A stretch of 64,000 nucleotides of DNA from Nocardioides guangzhouensis. GTDB taxonomy: Bacteria; Actinomycetota; Actinomycetes; Propionibacteriales; Nocardioidaceae. Shown here piece after piece: positions 19,735 to 28,575 of this stretch (position 1 is its first letter; every line of letters begins with the position of its first letter). Position numbers and translations under genes: made by a program. The stretch covers positions 229,531 to 293,530 of the forward strand of contig NZ_SDKM01000001.1 in NCBI RefSeq assembly GCF_004519545.1, read 5' to 3'. Below the pieces are notes generated by a model. It was not told the origin of the DNA, did not search any database, and worked only from the letters and a program-made list of their open reading frames with translations.

Positions 19735-20184
19735 GTGGGCGGCAGGTGGGACCTCCCCGCGACGGGGGACCCGGAGGCGCAGGACCGGGCAGCGATCGAC
19801 GCGCTGCTCGACCGCGCCCGCGCGGGTCTCGACCGGGTGCTCCCCTCCGACCTGGCCGCGGAGATGGCGGCGGGGGCCGTCGTCGTCGACATCCGGCCGG
19901 TCGACCAGCGGATGAGGGACGGCTCTCTGCCGGGCGCGGTGGTGGTGGACCGCAACGTGCTGGAGTGGCGGCTGGACCCGACCTGCCCGCACCGCCTGCC
20001 GCTGGCCACCGGTGCCGACGTGCGCTACGTGCTCGTCTGCAACGAGGGGTACGGCTCCAGCCTGGCCGCCGCCACCCTTCGCGAGCTCGGACTGCGGCGC
20101 GCGACCGACCTGGTCGGCGGCTACCAGGCCTGGCTGGCCCTGGCGGCCGGGACTCGGCCCGGGGCCGCCCAGGTGCGGATCTGA
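19735..20184 (+). CDS. Rhodanese-domain sulfurtransferase
   Basis: From GTG 19735 the product has 149 aa and one rhodanese domain. VVVDIRPVDQR is the first strand and CH2A-like motif. The active loop reads VCNEGYGSSLAA with Cys102 as the persulfide-carrying residue, and DLVGGYQAWLAL is the closing CH2B-like motif. The six-residue loop after Cys is that of sulfur-transferring rhodaneses rather than Cdc25-type phosphatases. GATACT lies seven bases before the GTG, so the transcript may be leaderless; in-frame starts further upstream are less likely. It precedes an MMPL pump and a YgaP-type membrane protein behind CsoR/CstR-like operators. This suggests a role in reactive sulfur handling. Confidence 0.8.
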   Translation: MGGRWDLPATGDPEAQDRAAIDALLDRARAGLDRVLPSDLAAEMAAGAVVVDIRPVDQRMRDGSLPGAVVVDRNVLEWRLDPTCPHRLPLATGADVRYVLVCNEGYGSSLAAATLRELGLRRATDLVGGYQAWLALAAGTRPGAAQVRI

Positions 20185-20270
20185 CGGGCGCCACGCGGAT
20201 CAGGCCGCCAGCCCCTCGAGCGCGGCCAGGAGGCGGGCCCTTGCGTCGGAGGCCACCTCGTGCACGGGGC

Positions 20271-20320
20271 TATACCCCCGGGGGTGTTTTGCATTCATTC
20301 GCCATACCCCCTAGGGTATG
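20271..20320 (+). promoter_or_regulatory. Tandem CsoR/CstR-type operators
   Basis: Two G-tract palindromes sit 32 bp apart, centre to centre. Site 1 has the perfect core ACCCCCGGGGGT at 20274-20285. Site 2 has CATACCC, four bases, then GGGTATG at 20303-20320. These match operators of the CsoR family, and site 2 is close to the ATACCCC-TA-GGGTAT pattern of the persulfide sensor CstR. They lie 40-90 bases before the MMPL start. No CsoR/CstR gene is in the window. Confidence 0.75.
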
Positions 20321-20359
20321 CGTCGAACCCCTCCCCGACCGCAACGGAAGAGAGCGCCC

Positions 20360-22534
20360 ATGTCCACGACGACCACCGGTCGCCACCCCCTGTCGACACC
20401 CGACGTCGACCCCGAGATCGGCTACCGTCCCGGTCCGCTGGGGCGGCTCGGGCTGCTCGTCACCCGGCACGCCCGGACCACCACGATCGTGTGGCTGCTC
20501 GTCATCGCCGGACTCGGAGCCTTCGCACCCCGGGTCGAGCACGCCCTCTCGGGTGCGGGCTGGCAGGCGGACGGGTCCGAGTCGGTCGCGGTCCGCGAGC
20601 TCGCCCAGGAGCACTTCGGCGGCAACGCCAGCTCCGCGATCCAGGTGGTCGTGAAGAGCACCGACGGTCCGGTCACCGAGGGTTCCGGCAAGCAGGTCCT
20701 CGCCGAGGTCACGCGGACCCTCGAGGCCGACCCCCGGATCGCCGACGTGGTCGCACCGCAGCCCGGCGCCACGCTCAGCGAGGACGGCTCCACGGCCGTC
20801 GTGCTCGCCGGTGCCGGCGCCGACCCGAACGAGATGGTGCGGGTCGCCGACGACCTCAAGGGACCGCTGCAGGACCTCTCCACGTCGGGCGTGCAGGTCA
20901 ACCCGACCGGCGCCAGCCTGCTCTGGTCGGACTTCAACGCCGCCAACCTCGACGCGATGATGACGTCGGAGATGTTCTCCTGGCCGGTGACCCTGGCGAT
21001 CCTGGTGCTCGCCTTCGGCGCCCTCGTCGCGGCCGGACTCCCGCTGGTCCTCACCCTCGCCGGCCTGGTCGCCTCCGCCGGGTCGCTGGTCCTGATCAAC
21101 CAGCTGGTGCCGGTGTCGATCTGGGCGATGAACTTCGCGATGATGTTCTCGCTGGCCCTCGGCATCGACTACGCGCTCTTCATGGTCGTCCGCTACCGGG
21201 CCGCCCGGATGGGCGACCACTCGACCCGCCGTACGTCCATCGCCGAGACCATGGACACGGCCGGCAAGGCGGTGCTGCTGTCGGGCGCCACCGTGCTGGT
21301 CTCGCTGTCCGCGGTGATGCTGGTCCCGTCGCCGTCGTTCCGTTCGATGGCCGGCGGCATCATGCTCTCGGTGGTCTTCGTCCTCGCCGCGACGCTCACG
21401 CTGCTGCCGCTGGTGCTGTTCAAGCTCGACCACCGCATCAACCGGCTGGCCCTGCGCTGGGTGCACTCCGGGGAGCACCGCTCGCCCCGGTTCGCCGCCT
21501 GGGGCGAGCGCCTGTGGAAGCGGCCGGTCGCCTTCGGCCTCGGCTCGCTCGTCGTCCTCGTCGCCCTGGCTGCGCCGATCCTGGGCCTGAAGACCGCGAT
21601 GCCCTCGATCAAGGTGCTGCCCGAGGACGCCAGCGCCCGCGTCGGCTACGACCTCGTCCAGGAGTCCTTCGGCGAGGGCGCCCCCGGCACCCTCCAGGTG
21701 GTCGTGGGCAAGGCGGACGCCCAGCGCGCCGCCCGTGTCCTCTCCGAGGACCCCGGCATCGCCGGGGCGATGCCGGCGACGCCCGCCGCGGACGGCAGCG
21801 ACCACGCCCTGATCCAGGCCGTGCCCACCGTCGACCCCTCGGACCCGGCCCTGGCCGACACCGTGGACCGGCTGCGTGCCGACCTGCCCGGCTCCGCCCT
21901 GGTCGGCGGGGCTGCGGTCGAGAACCTCGACCTCAAGACGCAGCTGGACGAGTCCACCCCGTTGGTGATCGGGGTGGTCCTCGCCCTTGGCTTCCTCCTG
22001 TTGCTGGTCGCCCTCCAGGCACCGCTCATCGCGCTGCTGGGCACCCTGGCCAGCCTGCTGTCGACCGCCGCCGCGTTCGGCGTCGCCCGCCTGGTCTTCC
22101 AGGACGGTTGGGGGTCGGGCTTCCTCGGCTTCGAGCACCAGGGCTTCCTGGACGCGTGGGCGCCGGTGTTCTTCTTCGCGATGATCTTCGCGATCGCGAT
22201 GGACTACACGGTCTTCCTGCTCGCCTCCGCCAAGGAGCACTTCGAGCACAGCGGTGACCCGAAGGAGGCGATGGTCGGGGCGCTCGCGCACTCCGGGCGC
22301 GTGATCTTCGCGGCAGGCGCGGTGATGGTGGCGGTGTTCTTCACCTTCGCCTTGTCCGGCCCGCTGCCGCCCAAGGAGATGGGCATCATCCTCGGCATCG
22401 CGGTGCTGCTGGACGCCTTCCTGGTCCGCCTGGTCCTGCTGCCCGTGCTGCTCCGGCTCACCGGCCGGGCCGCCTGGTACGTCCCGCGCTGGCTGCGCCG
22501 GGTGCTGCCCGACATCCGCTTCTCGCACGGATGA
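20360..22534 (+). CDS. MMPL/RND-family transporter
   Basis: The 724-aa product has the duplicated RND plan: a first membrane helix near 40, a periplasmic-type domain to 200, and a bundle of five to six helices. That bundle contains ALGIDYALFMVVRYRAA near 280, which holds the proton-relay Asp-Tyr. The second half repeats the plan with AIAMDYTVFLLASAKEH near 615. It should export lipid or hydrophobic cargo using proton motive force. GGAAGAG lies before ATG 20360. Two CsoR/CstR-type operators in its promoter imply induction by copper(I) or persulfides. The small YgaP-like protein and a methyltransferase follow as an operon. Confidence 0.88.
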   Translation: MSTTTTGRHPLSTPDVDPEIGYRPGPLGRLGLLVTRHARTTTIVWLLVIAGLGAFAPRVEHALSGAGWQADGSESVAVRELAQEHFGGNASSAIQVVVKSTDGPVTEGSGKQVLAEVTRTLEADPRIADVVAPQPGATLSEDGSTAVVLAGAGADPNEMVRVADDLKGPLQDLSTSGVQVNPTGASLLWSDFNAANLDAMMTSEMFSWPVTLAILVLAFGALVAAGLPLVLTLAGLVASAGSLVLINQLVPVSIWAMNFAMMFSLALGIDYALFMVVRYRAARMGDHSTRRTSIAETMDTAGKAVLLSGATVLVSLSAVMLVPSPSFRSMAGGIMLSVVFVLAATLTLLPLVLFKLDHRINRLALRWVHSGEHRSPRFAAWGERLWKRPVAFGLGSLVVLVALAAPILGLKTAMPSIKVLPEDASARVGYDLVQESFGEGAPGTLQVVVGKADAQRAARVLSEDPGIAGAMPATPAADGSDHALIQAVPTVDPSDPALADTVDRLRADLPGSALVGGAAVENLDLKTQLDESTPLVIGVVLALGFLLLLVALQAPLIALLGTLASLLSTAAAFGVARLVFQDGWGSGFLGFEHQGFLDAWAPVFFFAMIFAIAMDYTVFLLASAKEHFEHSGDPKEAMVGALAHSGRVIFAAGAVMVAVFFTFALSGPLPPKEMGIILGIAVLLDAFLVRLVLLPVLLRLTGRAAWYVPRWLRRVLPDIRFSHG

Positions 22535-22584
22535 GGCGCCCCGTGCCCACGCCGTACGCTGACCCACGAGACGAAGAGAGAACC

Positions 22585-22788
22585 ATGAACGTCGACCGCG
22601 CCGTCCTCGCCCTGGCCGGCACCATCGTCCTGCTGAGCGTCCTCCTCGGTGTGCTCCTGTCACCGTGGTGGCTGGCCCTGACCGCCTTCGTCGGCCTCAA
22701 CCTGCTGCAGTCGAGCGTCACGGGCTCCTGCCCGGCCGCGGTCGTGCTCCGGAGGTTCGGCGTCTCCTCGGGGTGCGCGTTCCGATGA
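22585..22788 (+). CDS. YgaP-type DUF2892 membrane protein
   Basis: The 67-aa product has two hydrophobic helices joined by PWW, followed by TGSCPAAVVLRRFGV and GCAFR. This matches the DUF2892 module that forms the membrane anchor of the rhodanese YgaP. The conserved Cys49 and Cys64 are present. In many bacteria the module occurs fused to, or next to, a rhodanese in operons controlled by CstR or BigR. Here a rhodanese lies two genes upstream. The stop overlaps the ATG of the methyltransferase (ATGA). The gene is probably part of the same sulfur-responsive unit. Confidence 0.8.
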   Translation: MNVDRAVLALAGTIVLLSVLLGVLLSPWWLALTAFVGLNLLQSSVTGSCPAAVVLRRFGVSSGCAFR

Positions 22789-23399
22789 CCGCCGAGAGCC
22801 CTCGCGAGCACTGGGACGCGGTCTACGGCAACAAGGACTCCCGCGAGGTCTCGTGGTTCCAGCCGAGCGCCGACGTGTCGGCCCGGCTGGTCGGCGGTCA
22901 GCCGGGCTCGGTCGTCGACGTCGGCGCCGGGGCGTCGGTGCTGGTCGACGAGCTGCTGGCTGCCGGCCGGTCGGACCTCACGCTCCTGGACGTGTCCCGC
23001 GCCGCGCTGGCCGAGACCCGGCGGCGCCTGGGCACCCGGGCCGACGAGGTGGCGTTCGTGGTCGGCGACGTCCTCGACTGGGATCCCGGTCGCACCTACG
23101 ACTGCTGGCACGACCGGGCGGTCTTCCACTTCCTCACCGACCCCGTCCGGCAACAGCAGTACGTCGCCACCGCGGCCCGTGCGGTGCGTCCCGGCGGGGC
23201 ACTGGTGCTGGGCACGTTCGGACCCGACGGCCCGACCAGCTGCTCCGGGCTGCCCACCGCCCGGTGGGCCCCGGAGGAGCTGGCTGCGGTGTTCGCGGAG
23301 CACGCCTCGCTCGAGCACGCCGAGACCGAGGTCCACCGCACGCCGTGGGGCTCCGAGCAGCAGTTCACGTGGGTCGTGCTGCGGCGCACGTCCGCCTGA
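22785..23399 (+). CDS. Class I SAM-dependent methyltransferase
   Basis: The 204-aa product starts HWDAVYGNKDSREVSWFQPSA, typical of a small actinobacterial methyltransferase family. Motif I is VVDVGAGASVLVDELLAAG near 43. An acidic LLDVS at the end of strand 2 would bind the ribose of SAM. DCWHDRAVFHFLTDP is the motif IV region. ATG 22785 overlaps the DUF2892 stop. The substrate is unknown. Because of the rhodanese, DUF2892 and CstR-type sites, a thiol or sulfide acceptor is possible but unproved. It ends the operon. Confidence 0.75.
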   Translation: MTAESPREHWDAVYGNKDSREVSWFQPSADVSARLVGGQPGSVVDVGAGASVLVDELLAAGRSDLTLLDVSRAALAETRRRLGTRADEVAFVVGDVLDWDPGRTYDCWHDRAVFHFLTDPVRQQQYVATAARAVRPGGALVLGTFGPDGPTSCSGLPTARWAPEELAAVFAEHASLEHAETEVHRTPWGSEQQFTWVVLRRTSA

Positions 23400-23460
23400 G
23401 CGGGGCGGACCACCGGTATTCAATTGGGTCGCCGGCAACCCCCGTCGCTAGCATCGAGGG

Positions 23461-24579
23461 GTGGGCAGGCCCCGTGCCACGAGCACCGAGGAGCGGCTCC
23501 AGGCGTCCGCGCCCGCATCCGTGCGGGTCCGCGGACCCGAGGAGGACGCACCGACGCGCCGTGAGGCAACCAGGCTGACCGTCACCCTGTGGGTCGTGAC
23601 GGCACTGTTCGCTGCCGTCACGCTGATCCGGTCCGTGGCGCTGGACATCCCGCTGCGCGACCCCGAGGGCAAGATGTTCCGCAATCGCCTCGGCGCGGCC
23701 GTGGTGCTCCTCGTCCTGCTCGCGCTCGCCGACGCGCTGGTCCGTGCCTGGCGGTCCCGTACGCCGGGTGGCCGAGGCCTCGGGCACGGGGTGCTCCGGG
23801 CCCTGCAGGGGCGCTGGACCACCCGCCGTACGTTCCTCGTCGCCTCCGGGGTGCTCGCCTACCACGTCGTCTACGTCTGCTACCGCAACCTCAAGAGCTG
23901 GAACGCCTTCAACGGGGAGCGGGACGGGCAGCTGCTCGATCTCGACAAGGCCCTCTTCCTCGGCCACTCCCCCGCGGAACTGCTGCACGACCTGTTCGGC
24001 CAGGGCGACGCAGCCGTGTTCTTCTCGGTCGTCTACCGCTCGTTCACCTACCTCATCCCGCTGTCGGTGGTGGGCACCCTCGCGGTGCTGCGGGTGCGCA
24101 ACTCCTACGTGATGCTCTGGTCGGGGATCTGGGTGTGGATCCTCGGCGTCGCCTCCTACTACCTGGTGCCGTCGGTCGGGCCGTTCGCCGCGGCGCCCGC
24201 CGAGTTCGCCGGGCTGCGGCCGACCGCGATCACCGACACCCAGCTGGAGTACGTCACCGAGCGCAACCACCTGCTGGCCACCCCCGCGTCCCCGGACGCG
24301 TTCGCCAGCATCGGTGCCTTCGCCAGCCTGCACGTCGCGTTCACCTGCGTCATCCTGCTGGTCTCGGCGTACTACCGGTGGCGGGTCCTGACCGCGGTCC
24401 TCGCCGTCTACCTCGTCGGCGTCATCCTCTCGACGGTCTACTTCGGCTGGCACTTCGTCGCCGACGACATCGCCGGCGTGGTCATCGCGGTGCTCTCGGT
24501 GCTGCTGGCCCTGCTCATCGTCAACGGTCCGCGCCTGTGGCGCGACGAGCCGGCGGCCGAGCCCGGGAGCGCCCCGTGA
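23461..24579 (+). CDS. PAP2/Aur1-type membrane phosphatase or inositol-phosphate transferase
   Basis: The 372-aa product has about eight membrane helices. The lipid-phosphatase signature is in three blocks: SVGPF near 238, a central SIGAFASLHVA near 281-291, and STVYFGWHFVADDIAG near 324-339 with the catalytic His-Asp. This order is that of the Aur1-like PAP2 family that transfers or removes phosphate from lipid carriers. GTG 23461 lies six bases after TAGCAT, so the transcript is probably leaderless. The stop overlaps the GTG of the next membrane gene, and a third follows within six bases, forming an operon. The first 40 residues are hydrophilic. Confidence 0.75.
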   Translation: MGRPRATSTEERLQASAPASVRVRGPEEDAPTRREATRLTVTLWVVTALFAAVTLIRSVALDIPLRDPEGKMFRNRLGAAVVLLVLLALADALVRAWRSRTPGGRGLGHGVLRALQGRWTTRRTFLVASGVLAYHVVYVCYRNLKSWNAFNGERDGQLLDLDKALFLGHSPAELLHDLFGQGDAAVFFSVVYRSFTYLIPLSVVGTLAVLRVRNSYVMLWSGIWVWILGVASYYLVPSVGPFAAAPAEFAGLRPTAITDTQLEYVTERNHLLATPASPDAFASIGAFASLHVAFTCVILLVSAYYRWRVLTAVLAVYLVGVILSTVYFGWHFVADDIAGVVIAVLSVLLALLIVNGPRLWRDEPAAEPGSAP

Positions 24580-26372
24580 GCACGACGCGGGAGTCCCCGA
24601 CCGTGCCGGCCACCGCGACCCGGACCGGCTCCGGGACGACCAGCCTCCCCACCCGGTCCCCGGGCCCCTCCTGGGCCCGGGTCCCTCCCCGGTGGCGGGC
24701 CCCGGCCGTGGTCCTCCTCGCGATGGTGGTGGCCGGCGTCCTGCACCTGCTCTGGTGGCGGTTCATGGCCGGGAACGGCGGCGACATCGCCGCCCAGGAC
24801 GCGTGGGCCGAGTTCGCACGCAAGCACCCGGGCAGCGCCTACAACCTCGGCTGGTACGGCGGCATGCACCCGATCTCCTACAGCGTGCTCTCGCCGTACG
24901 TCATGGCTGCACTCGGGGTGCGCCTGACCATGGTGATCGCCGGCACCATCTCCGCCGGCCTGCTCGCCTGGCTCCTGGTCGGGCGGATCGGCCAGGCCCA
25001 CCGCTGGCAGCCTGCCGTGTACGGCGCGGTCGCCCTGGTCGGCAACGCGATCTCCGGGCGGGTCACGTTCGCGCTCGGCACGATGTTCGGGCTGGCGGCG
25101 CTCTGCGTTGTCTTCGCGTGGCCGTGGCCGGCCGCCCGCACCCGGTGGCGCTGGGTGCGGGGCGTGCTCGCCGCCCTCTGCTCCGGGCTGGCGACCGCGA
25201 TGAGCCCGGTCGCGGGCCTCTTCCTGGGCGTGATCGCCGCCGCCTGCTGGCTCCAGCGCCGCCGGGCCGCCGCGCTGGCGATCGGCCTGCCTCCCGTGGT
25301 CGTGGTGGCGGTGTCCACCCTGCTGTTCCCGTTCGAGGGCTGGCAGCCGATGTCGTGGAACTCCACGATCCTCCCGATCGCGACCGGCCTCGGCGTGGTC
25401 CTGCTGGTGCCGGCCGGCTGGCACGTCGTCCGCATGGCCGGCGCACTGTACGTCGTCGCGGTGGTCCTCGCGTGGGCGGTGCCCTCGCCGATCGGGTCCA
25501 ACATCACCCGGCTCGGGCTGCTGTTCGGCGGGGTGGCGCTCGTCGCCGCCGCGACCGTCGAGATCCGGTCGTCGCTGGCCGCCCGCCGGCTCGGCGAGCG
25601 CGCCGCGCAGGTGCTGCTGATCCTGGCGCTGGCCACGGCCACCACCTGGCAGGTCTCGACCGTGGCCAGGGACTCCGCGAACTCCGCGCTGCCCGAGGCG
25701 GTCACCCGCGACATCGACCCGCTGCTCGCCCAGCTCGCGGCCCGCGGCGCCGACCGGGCCCGGGTCGAGGTGGTGCCGACGCACAACCACAGCGAGAGCA
25801 CCATGATCGCTCCGCACGTGCCGCTGGCCCGCGGCTGGAACCGGCAGGCCGACGCCCGCCGCAACCCGATCTTCTACGGCGACCGGCCGCTGACCCGTCA
25901 GTCGTACCGCCGCTGGCTGCACCGCTGGGCCGTCGCGTACGTCGTGCTGTCGACCGGCAAGCCGGACCCGGCTGCGGAGGACGAGGCCGCGCTGGTCGCC
26001 GGCGGGCTGCCCTACCTGCGGCGGGTGTGGGCGGACTCGGCCTGGACGCTCTACGCGGTGCGCAAGCCGACCCCGCTGGTCTCGGAGCCGGGCCGGGTCC
26101 TCGCGTACGACGCCGCGCAGCTCACCATCACCACCCCGCGCGCGGCCCGCATCACCATCCGGATCGCCGACTCCCCGTGGCTGAGCCTCGTCGACGAGAC
26201 CGGCGAGGCTCTGCCCGCCGACGCCGGCGCCTGCCTCACCCATCTCTCCGCCGACCTGCCCGAGGACTCTCCTCCGCCACCCGACGACTGGCTGGTGCTC
26301 GACGCGCCGGGCGCCGGCACCTACCGCATCGCGGCGCCGTACAAGCTGCCCCGGGGGACGGCCTGCCCGTAG
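24576..26372 (+). CDS. Polytopic membrane protein, glycosyltransferase-like
   Basis: The 598-aa product starts at GTG 24576, overlapping the upstream TGA. After a 45-residue polar N terminus it has about ten membrane helices and then a 220-residue extracytoplasmic C-terminal domain. The loop after helix 1 carries DAWAEFARKHPGSAYNLGWYGGMHP, like the acidic first loop of GT-C-type enzymes and related mycobacterial membrane proteins. The soluble part has VVPTHNHSESTMIAPHVPLARGWNRQAD, which also occurs in such proteins. I cannot name the reaction. Location between a PAP2-type enzyme and an MFS carrier suggests polyprenyl-linked sugar or lipid work in the envelope. Confidence 0.65.
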   Translation: MSTTRESPTVPATATRTGSGTTSLPTRSPGPSWARVPPRWRAPAVVLLAMVVAGVLHLLWWRFMAGNGGDIAAQDAWAEFARKHPGSAYNLGWYGGMHPISYSVLSPYVMAALGVRLTMVIAGTISAGLLAWLLVGRIGQAHRWQPAVYGAVALVGNAISGRVTFALGTMFGLAALCVVFAWPWPAARTRWRWVRGVLAALCSGLATAMSPVAGLFLGVIAAACWLQRRRAAALAIGLPPVVVVAVSTLLFPFEGWQPMSWNSTILPIATGLGVVLLVPAGWHVVRMAGALYVVAVVLAWAVPSPIGSNITRLGLLFGGVALVAAATVEIRSSLAARRLGERAAQVLLILALATATTWQVSTVARDSANSALPEAVTRDIDPLLAQLAARGADRARVEVVPTHNHSESTMIAPHVPLARGWNRQADARRNPIFYGDRPLTRQSYRRWLHRWAVAYVVLSTGKPDPAAEDEAALVAGGLPYLRRVWADSAWTLYAVRKPTPLVSEPGRVLAYDAAQLTITTPRAARITIRIADSPWLSLVDETGEALPADAGACLTHLSADLPEDSPPPPDDWLVLDAPGAGTYRIAAPYKLPRGTACP

Positions 26373-26377
26373 AGCCG

Positions 26378-27586
26378 GTGACCCCGCAGGGCCGCGCCAC
26401 GTGGTCGCCGTGGCGCGGCGTGCTGGCGTTCGGCCTGGTCAGCCTGTCCGCGGACATGGTCTACGAGGGCATGCGGTCCATCGCGGGCCCGTTCCTCGCG
26501 TCCCTCGGCGCGTCCGCGCTCACGGTCGGCGTGGTCACCGGCGCCGGCGAGGGCATCGCGCTGGTGCTGCGCCTGGTCGCCGGGCCGATCGCGGACCGGA
26601 CCCAGAGGCACTGGGCGCTGACCATCCTCGGCTACGCGATGACCGCGGTCTGCGTGCCGCTGCTCGCGGTCGCCCCGGCGCTCGGCTCGCTCGGGCTCGG
26701 GGTGGCCGCCGCGCTGATCCTGCTGGAGCGCACCGGCAAGGCGCTGCGCAGTCCCTCGAAGTCGGTGCTGCTGGCCGCCGCCGCGCACGCGGTCGGCCGG
26801 GGCAAGGGGTTCGGTGTGCACAAGGCGCTCGACCAGGTCGGCGCCTTCGCCGGGCCGCTGGTGGTCGCCGGCGTGGTCGCGGTGTCCGGGACGATCTGGC
26901 CGGCGTTCGCGCTCCTGGCGATCCCGGGGGCGGTGTCCCTCGTGCTGCTGGCGGTGCTGCGGACCCGGCTCGCGGTCTCCTCGGTCGAGCCCGCGCCCGC
27001 CGCTCCCGCACCCCGCGTCGCCCCGGGTGGCCGGCCGCGGCTGCCCGGCACGTTCCACGCGTTCGCGACCGCGGTGGCGGTCAGCACCGCCGGGCTGATG
27101 ACGTTCGGGATCTTCGGCTACCACCTCGTCGACGCCGGACTGGTCTCCGACGCCGGGGTGCCGGTCGTGTACGCCGGCGCGATGGCCGCCGGCGCCGTGT
27201 CCGCACTCGCAGCCGGGGCGGCGTACGACCGCTGGAACCACGCAGTGCTGCTCCTGCTGCCGGCGCTCGTCGCGCCGGTGCCGGCGCTCGCCCTCGCCGG
27301 GAGCCTCGGCCCCGTCCTGGCCGGCATCGGCCTGTGGGGCGCAGCCACCGGCATCCAGGACTCGACGGTCAAGGCACTGGTCGCGGACCTGGTGGCGCCG
27401 GCCGGGCGGGCCACGGCGTACGGCGTGTTCGCGGCGTACCAGGGGGTGGCGGCGCTGGTCGGCGGCACGGTCGCGGGAGCCCTCTACCGCGACCACGCGA
27501 CGCTTCTCGCCACCGGCATCGCCGTGCTGCAGGTGGCGGCGTACCTCCCGCTGGTGCGGGCGCTCCGGGCGGCCAGGCTCCACTGA
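26378..27586 (+). CDS. MFS transporter
   Basis: From GTG 26378 the product has 402 aa with about 11-12 membrane helices in two halves. The helix 2-3 loop GPIADRTQRHW is the MFS motif A. A 30-residue Pro/Ala-rich loop (near 195-225) separates the halves. ALDQVGAFAGPLVVAG and GAAYDRWNHAVLLLLP are family-like. The start lies five bases after the stop of the previous gene, so it is the third member of the operon. The substrate is unknown. The same frame stays open far upstream, but that is a GC-rich artefact. Confidence 0.75.
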   Translation: MTPQGRATWSPWRGVLAFGLVSLSADMVYEGMRSIAGPFLASLGASALTVGVVTGAGEGIALVLRLVAGPIADRTQRHWALTILGYAMTAVCVPLLAVAPALGSLGLGVAAALILLERTGKALRSPSKSVLLAAAAHAVGRGKGFGVHKALDQVGAFAGPLVVAGVVAVSGTIWPAFALLAIPGAVSLVLLAVLRTRLAVSSVEPAPAAPAPRVAPGGRPRLPGTFHAFATAVAVSTAGLMTFGIFGYHLVDAGLVSDAGVPVVYAGAMAAGAVSALAAGAAYDRWNHAVLLLLPALVAPVPALALAGSLGPVLAGIGLWGAATGIQDSTVKALVADLVAPAGRATAYGVFAAYQGVAALVGGTVAGALYRDHATLLATGIAVLQVAAYLPLVRALRAARLH

Positions 27587-27587
27587 T

Positions 27588-27623
27588 GGGTCCTTGGTCC
27601 CCCGGGCTCGGTCTGTTGAGCCC
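27588..27623 (+). promoter_or_regulatory. Two DosR-like boxes before the universal stress protein
   Basis: On the reverse strand the first box (27588-27601) reads GGGACCAAGGACCC, very close to the mycobacterial DosR/DevR pattern GGGAC-N4-GNCCC. A weaker second box lies at 27610-27623 (GGGCTCAACAGACC on the reverse strand), exactly 22 bp away. Both are 60-100 bases before the USP start, where activator sites are expected. Confidence 0.6.
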
Positions 27624-27685
27624 TGACCCGTGCCGGACCTCCGACCGCATCGTGGAGGTGAGCCCGAGACGGAGGGAGCAGCGCC

Positions 27686-28519
27686 GTGCAGACCAACAGC
27701 GCCGGAACGATCGTGGTCGGCCTCGACGGGTCGAGGTCCTCGGAGCTCGCCCTCGCGTGGGCGATCGAGCAGTCGCGGCTGGAGCACCGCGACCTGACGC
27801 TGGTGCACGCCGCCGCGCACGAGGATCCGGAGACCGGGCCCGCCCTCATGGTCCGTGCCCGCCAGGTGATCGAGCACAAGGCACCGGGGCTCCCGGCGTA
27901 CGAGCGGATCGAGGCGGGTGACGCCCGCGACGTGCTGATCGGCGCCGCCACCGGCGCCGCGATGCTGGTGATCGGCTCGCGCGGCCGCGGACCGGTGCAC
28001 AGCGCGCTGCTCGGGTCGGTCGGCGTGGCCGTCGCCCGGCACGCCCCCTGCCCCGCCGTCGTGCTGCGGCCCGGCAACCCGGGGCTGGTGCGTGACGGGA
28101 TCCTGGTCGGCATCGACGCCACCGAGCACTCGCGCGCGCCGCTGGAGTTCGCCTACCGGCAGGCCTCCCTGCGGCGGCTGCCGCTCACGGTGCTGCACGC
28201 GACGCCGGCCGCCGTACCGGTGAGCTCGGTGCCGTACATCGTGCCCGGCGAGGCCGAGAGCCTCGACGACGCCCGCCTGCTGCTGGCCGAGGCGACCTCC
28301 GGGATGGGCGAGAAGTACCCCGACGTCAACGTCCGCACCCGCGTCGTCACCGGCCCCGCCCGCAGCGCGCTGCTGCGGATCTCGCAGCGGATGAACATGG
28401 TGGTGATCGGCTCGCACCAGGGCCCGGCCGCCGCGGACGTCGTACCCGGCGGGACCGTGCCGACCTCGGTCCTCGGCCACGCCACCTGCGCCGTCGCCGT
28501 CGTCCCCAGCGACCTCTGA
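27686..28519 (+). CDS. Tandem-domain universal stress protein
   Basis: The 277-aa product has two UspA domains. Domain 1 (about 6-130) begins TIVVGLDGSRSSELALAWA and keeps the ATP loop VIGSRGRGPVHSALLGSVG. Domain 2 (about 137-277) begins ILVGIDATEHS and has VIGSHQGPAAADVVPGG in place of the full loop. Two-domain proteins of this kind are abundant in mycobacterial DosR regulons. The start is GTG 27686. Two DosR-like boxes upstream fit that picture. The gene converges with the beta-CASP nuclease gene over 56 bases that hold a relic of a palindromic repeat. Confidence 0.85.
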   Translation: MQTNSAGTIVVGLDGSRSSELALAWAIEQSRLEHRDLTLVHAAAHEDPETGPALMVRARQVIEHKAPGLPAYERIEAGDARDVLIGAATGAAMLVIGSRGRGPVHSALLGSVGVAVARHAPCPAVVLRPGNPGLVRDGILVGIDATEHSRAPLEFAYRQASLRRLPLTVLHATPAAVPVSSVPYIVPGEAESLDDARLLLAEATSGMGEKYPDVNVRTRVVTGPARSALLRISQRMNMVVIGSHQGPAAADVVPGGTVPTSVLGHATCAVAVVPSDL

Positions 28520-28544
28520 CGCGCGAGGACACGAACCGCGGACC

Positions 28545-28566
28545 GCTGGCGCTCGCTCCTCGACCA
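28545..28566. repeat. Half copy of a dispersed palindromic repeat
   Basis: Twenty of these 22 bases match the inner part of the left arm of the larger element at 41842-41938 (core GGCGCTCGCTCCTC). It lies between convergent genes. It is probably a decayed copy of a dispersed intergenic element. Confidence 0.45.
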
Positions 28567-28575
28567 AGGGGACCG

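Noticed and set aside
23589..26372. A 927-aa frame running through the PAP2-type gene into the GT-C-like gene
   Set aside because: Only the part from GTG 24576 looks like protein. Upstream the PAP2-type gene is in a different phase.
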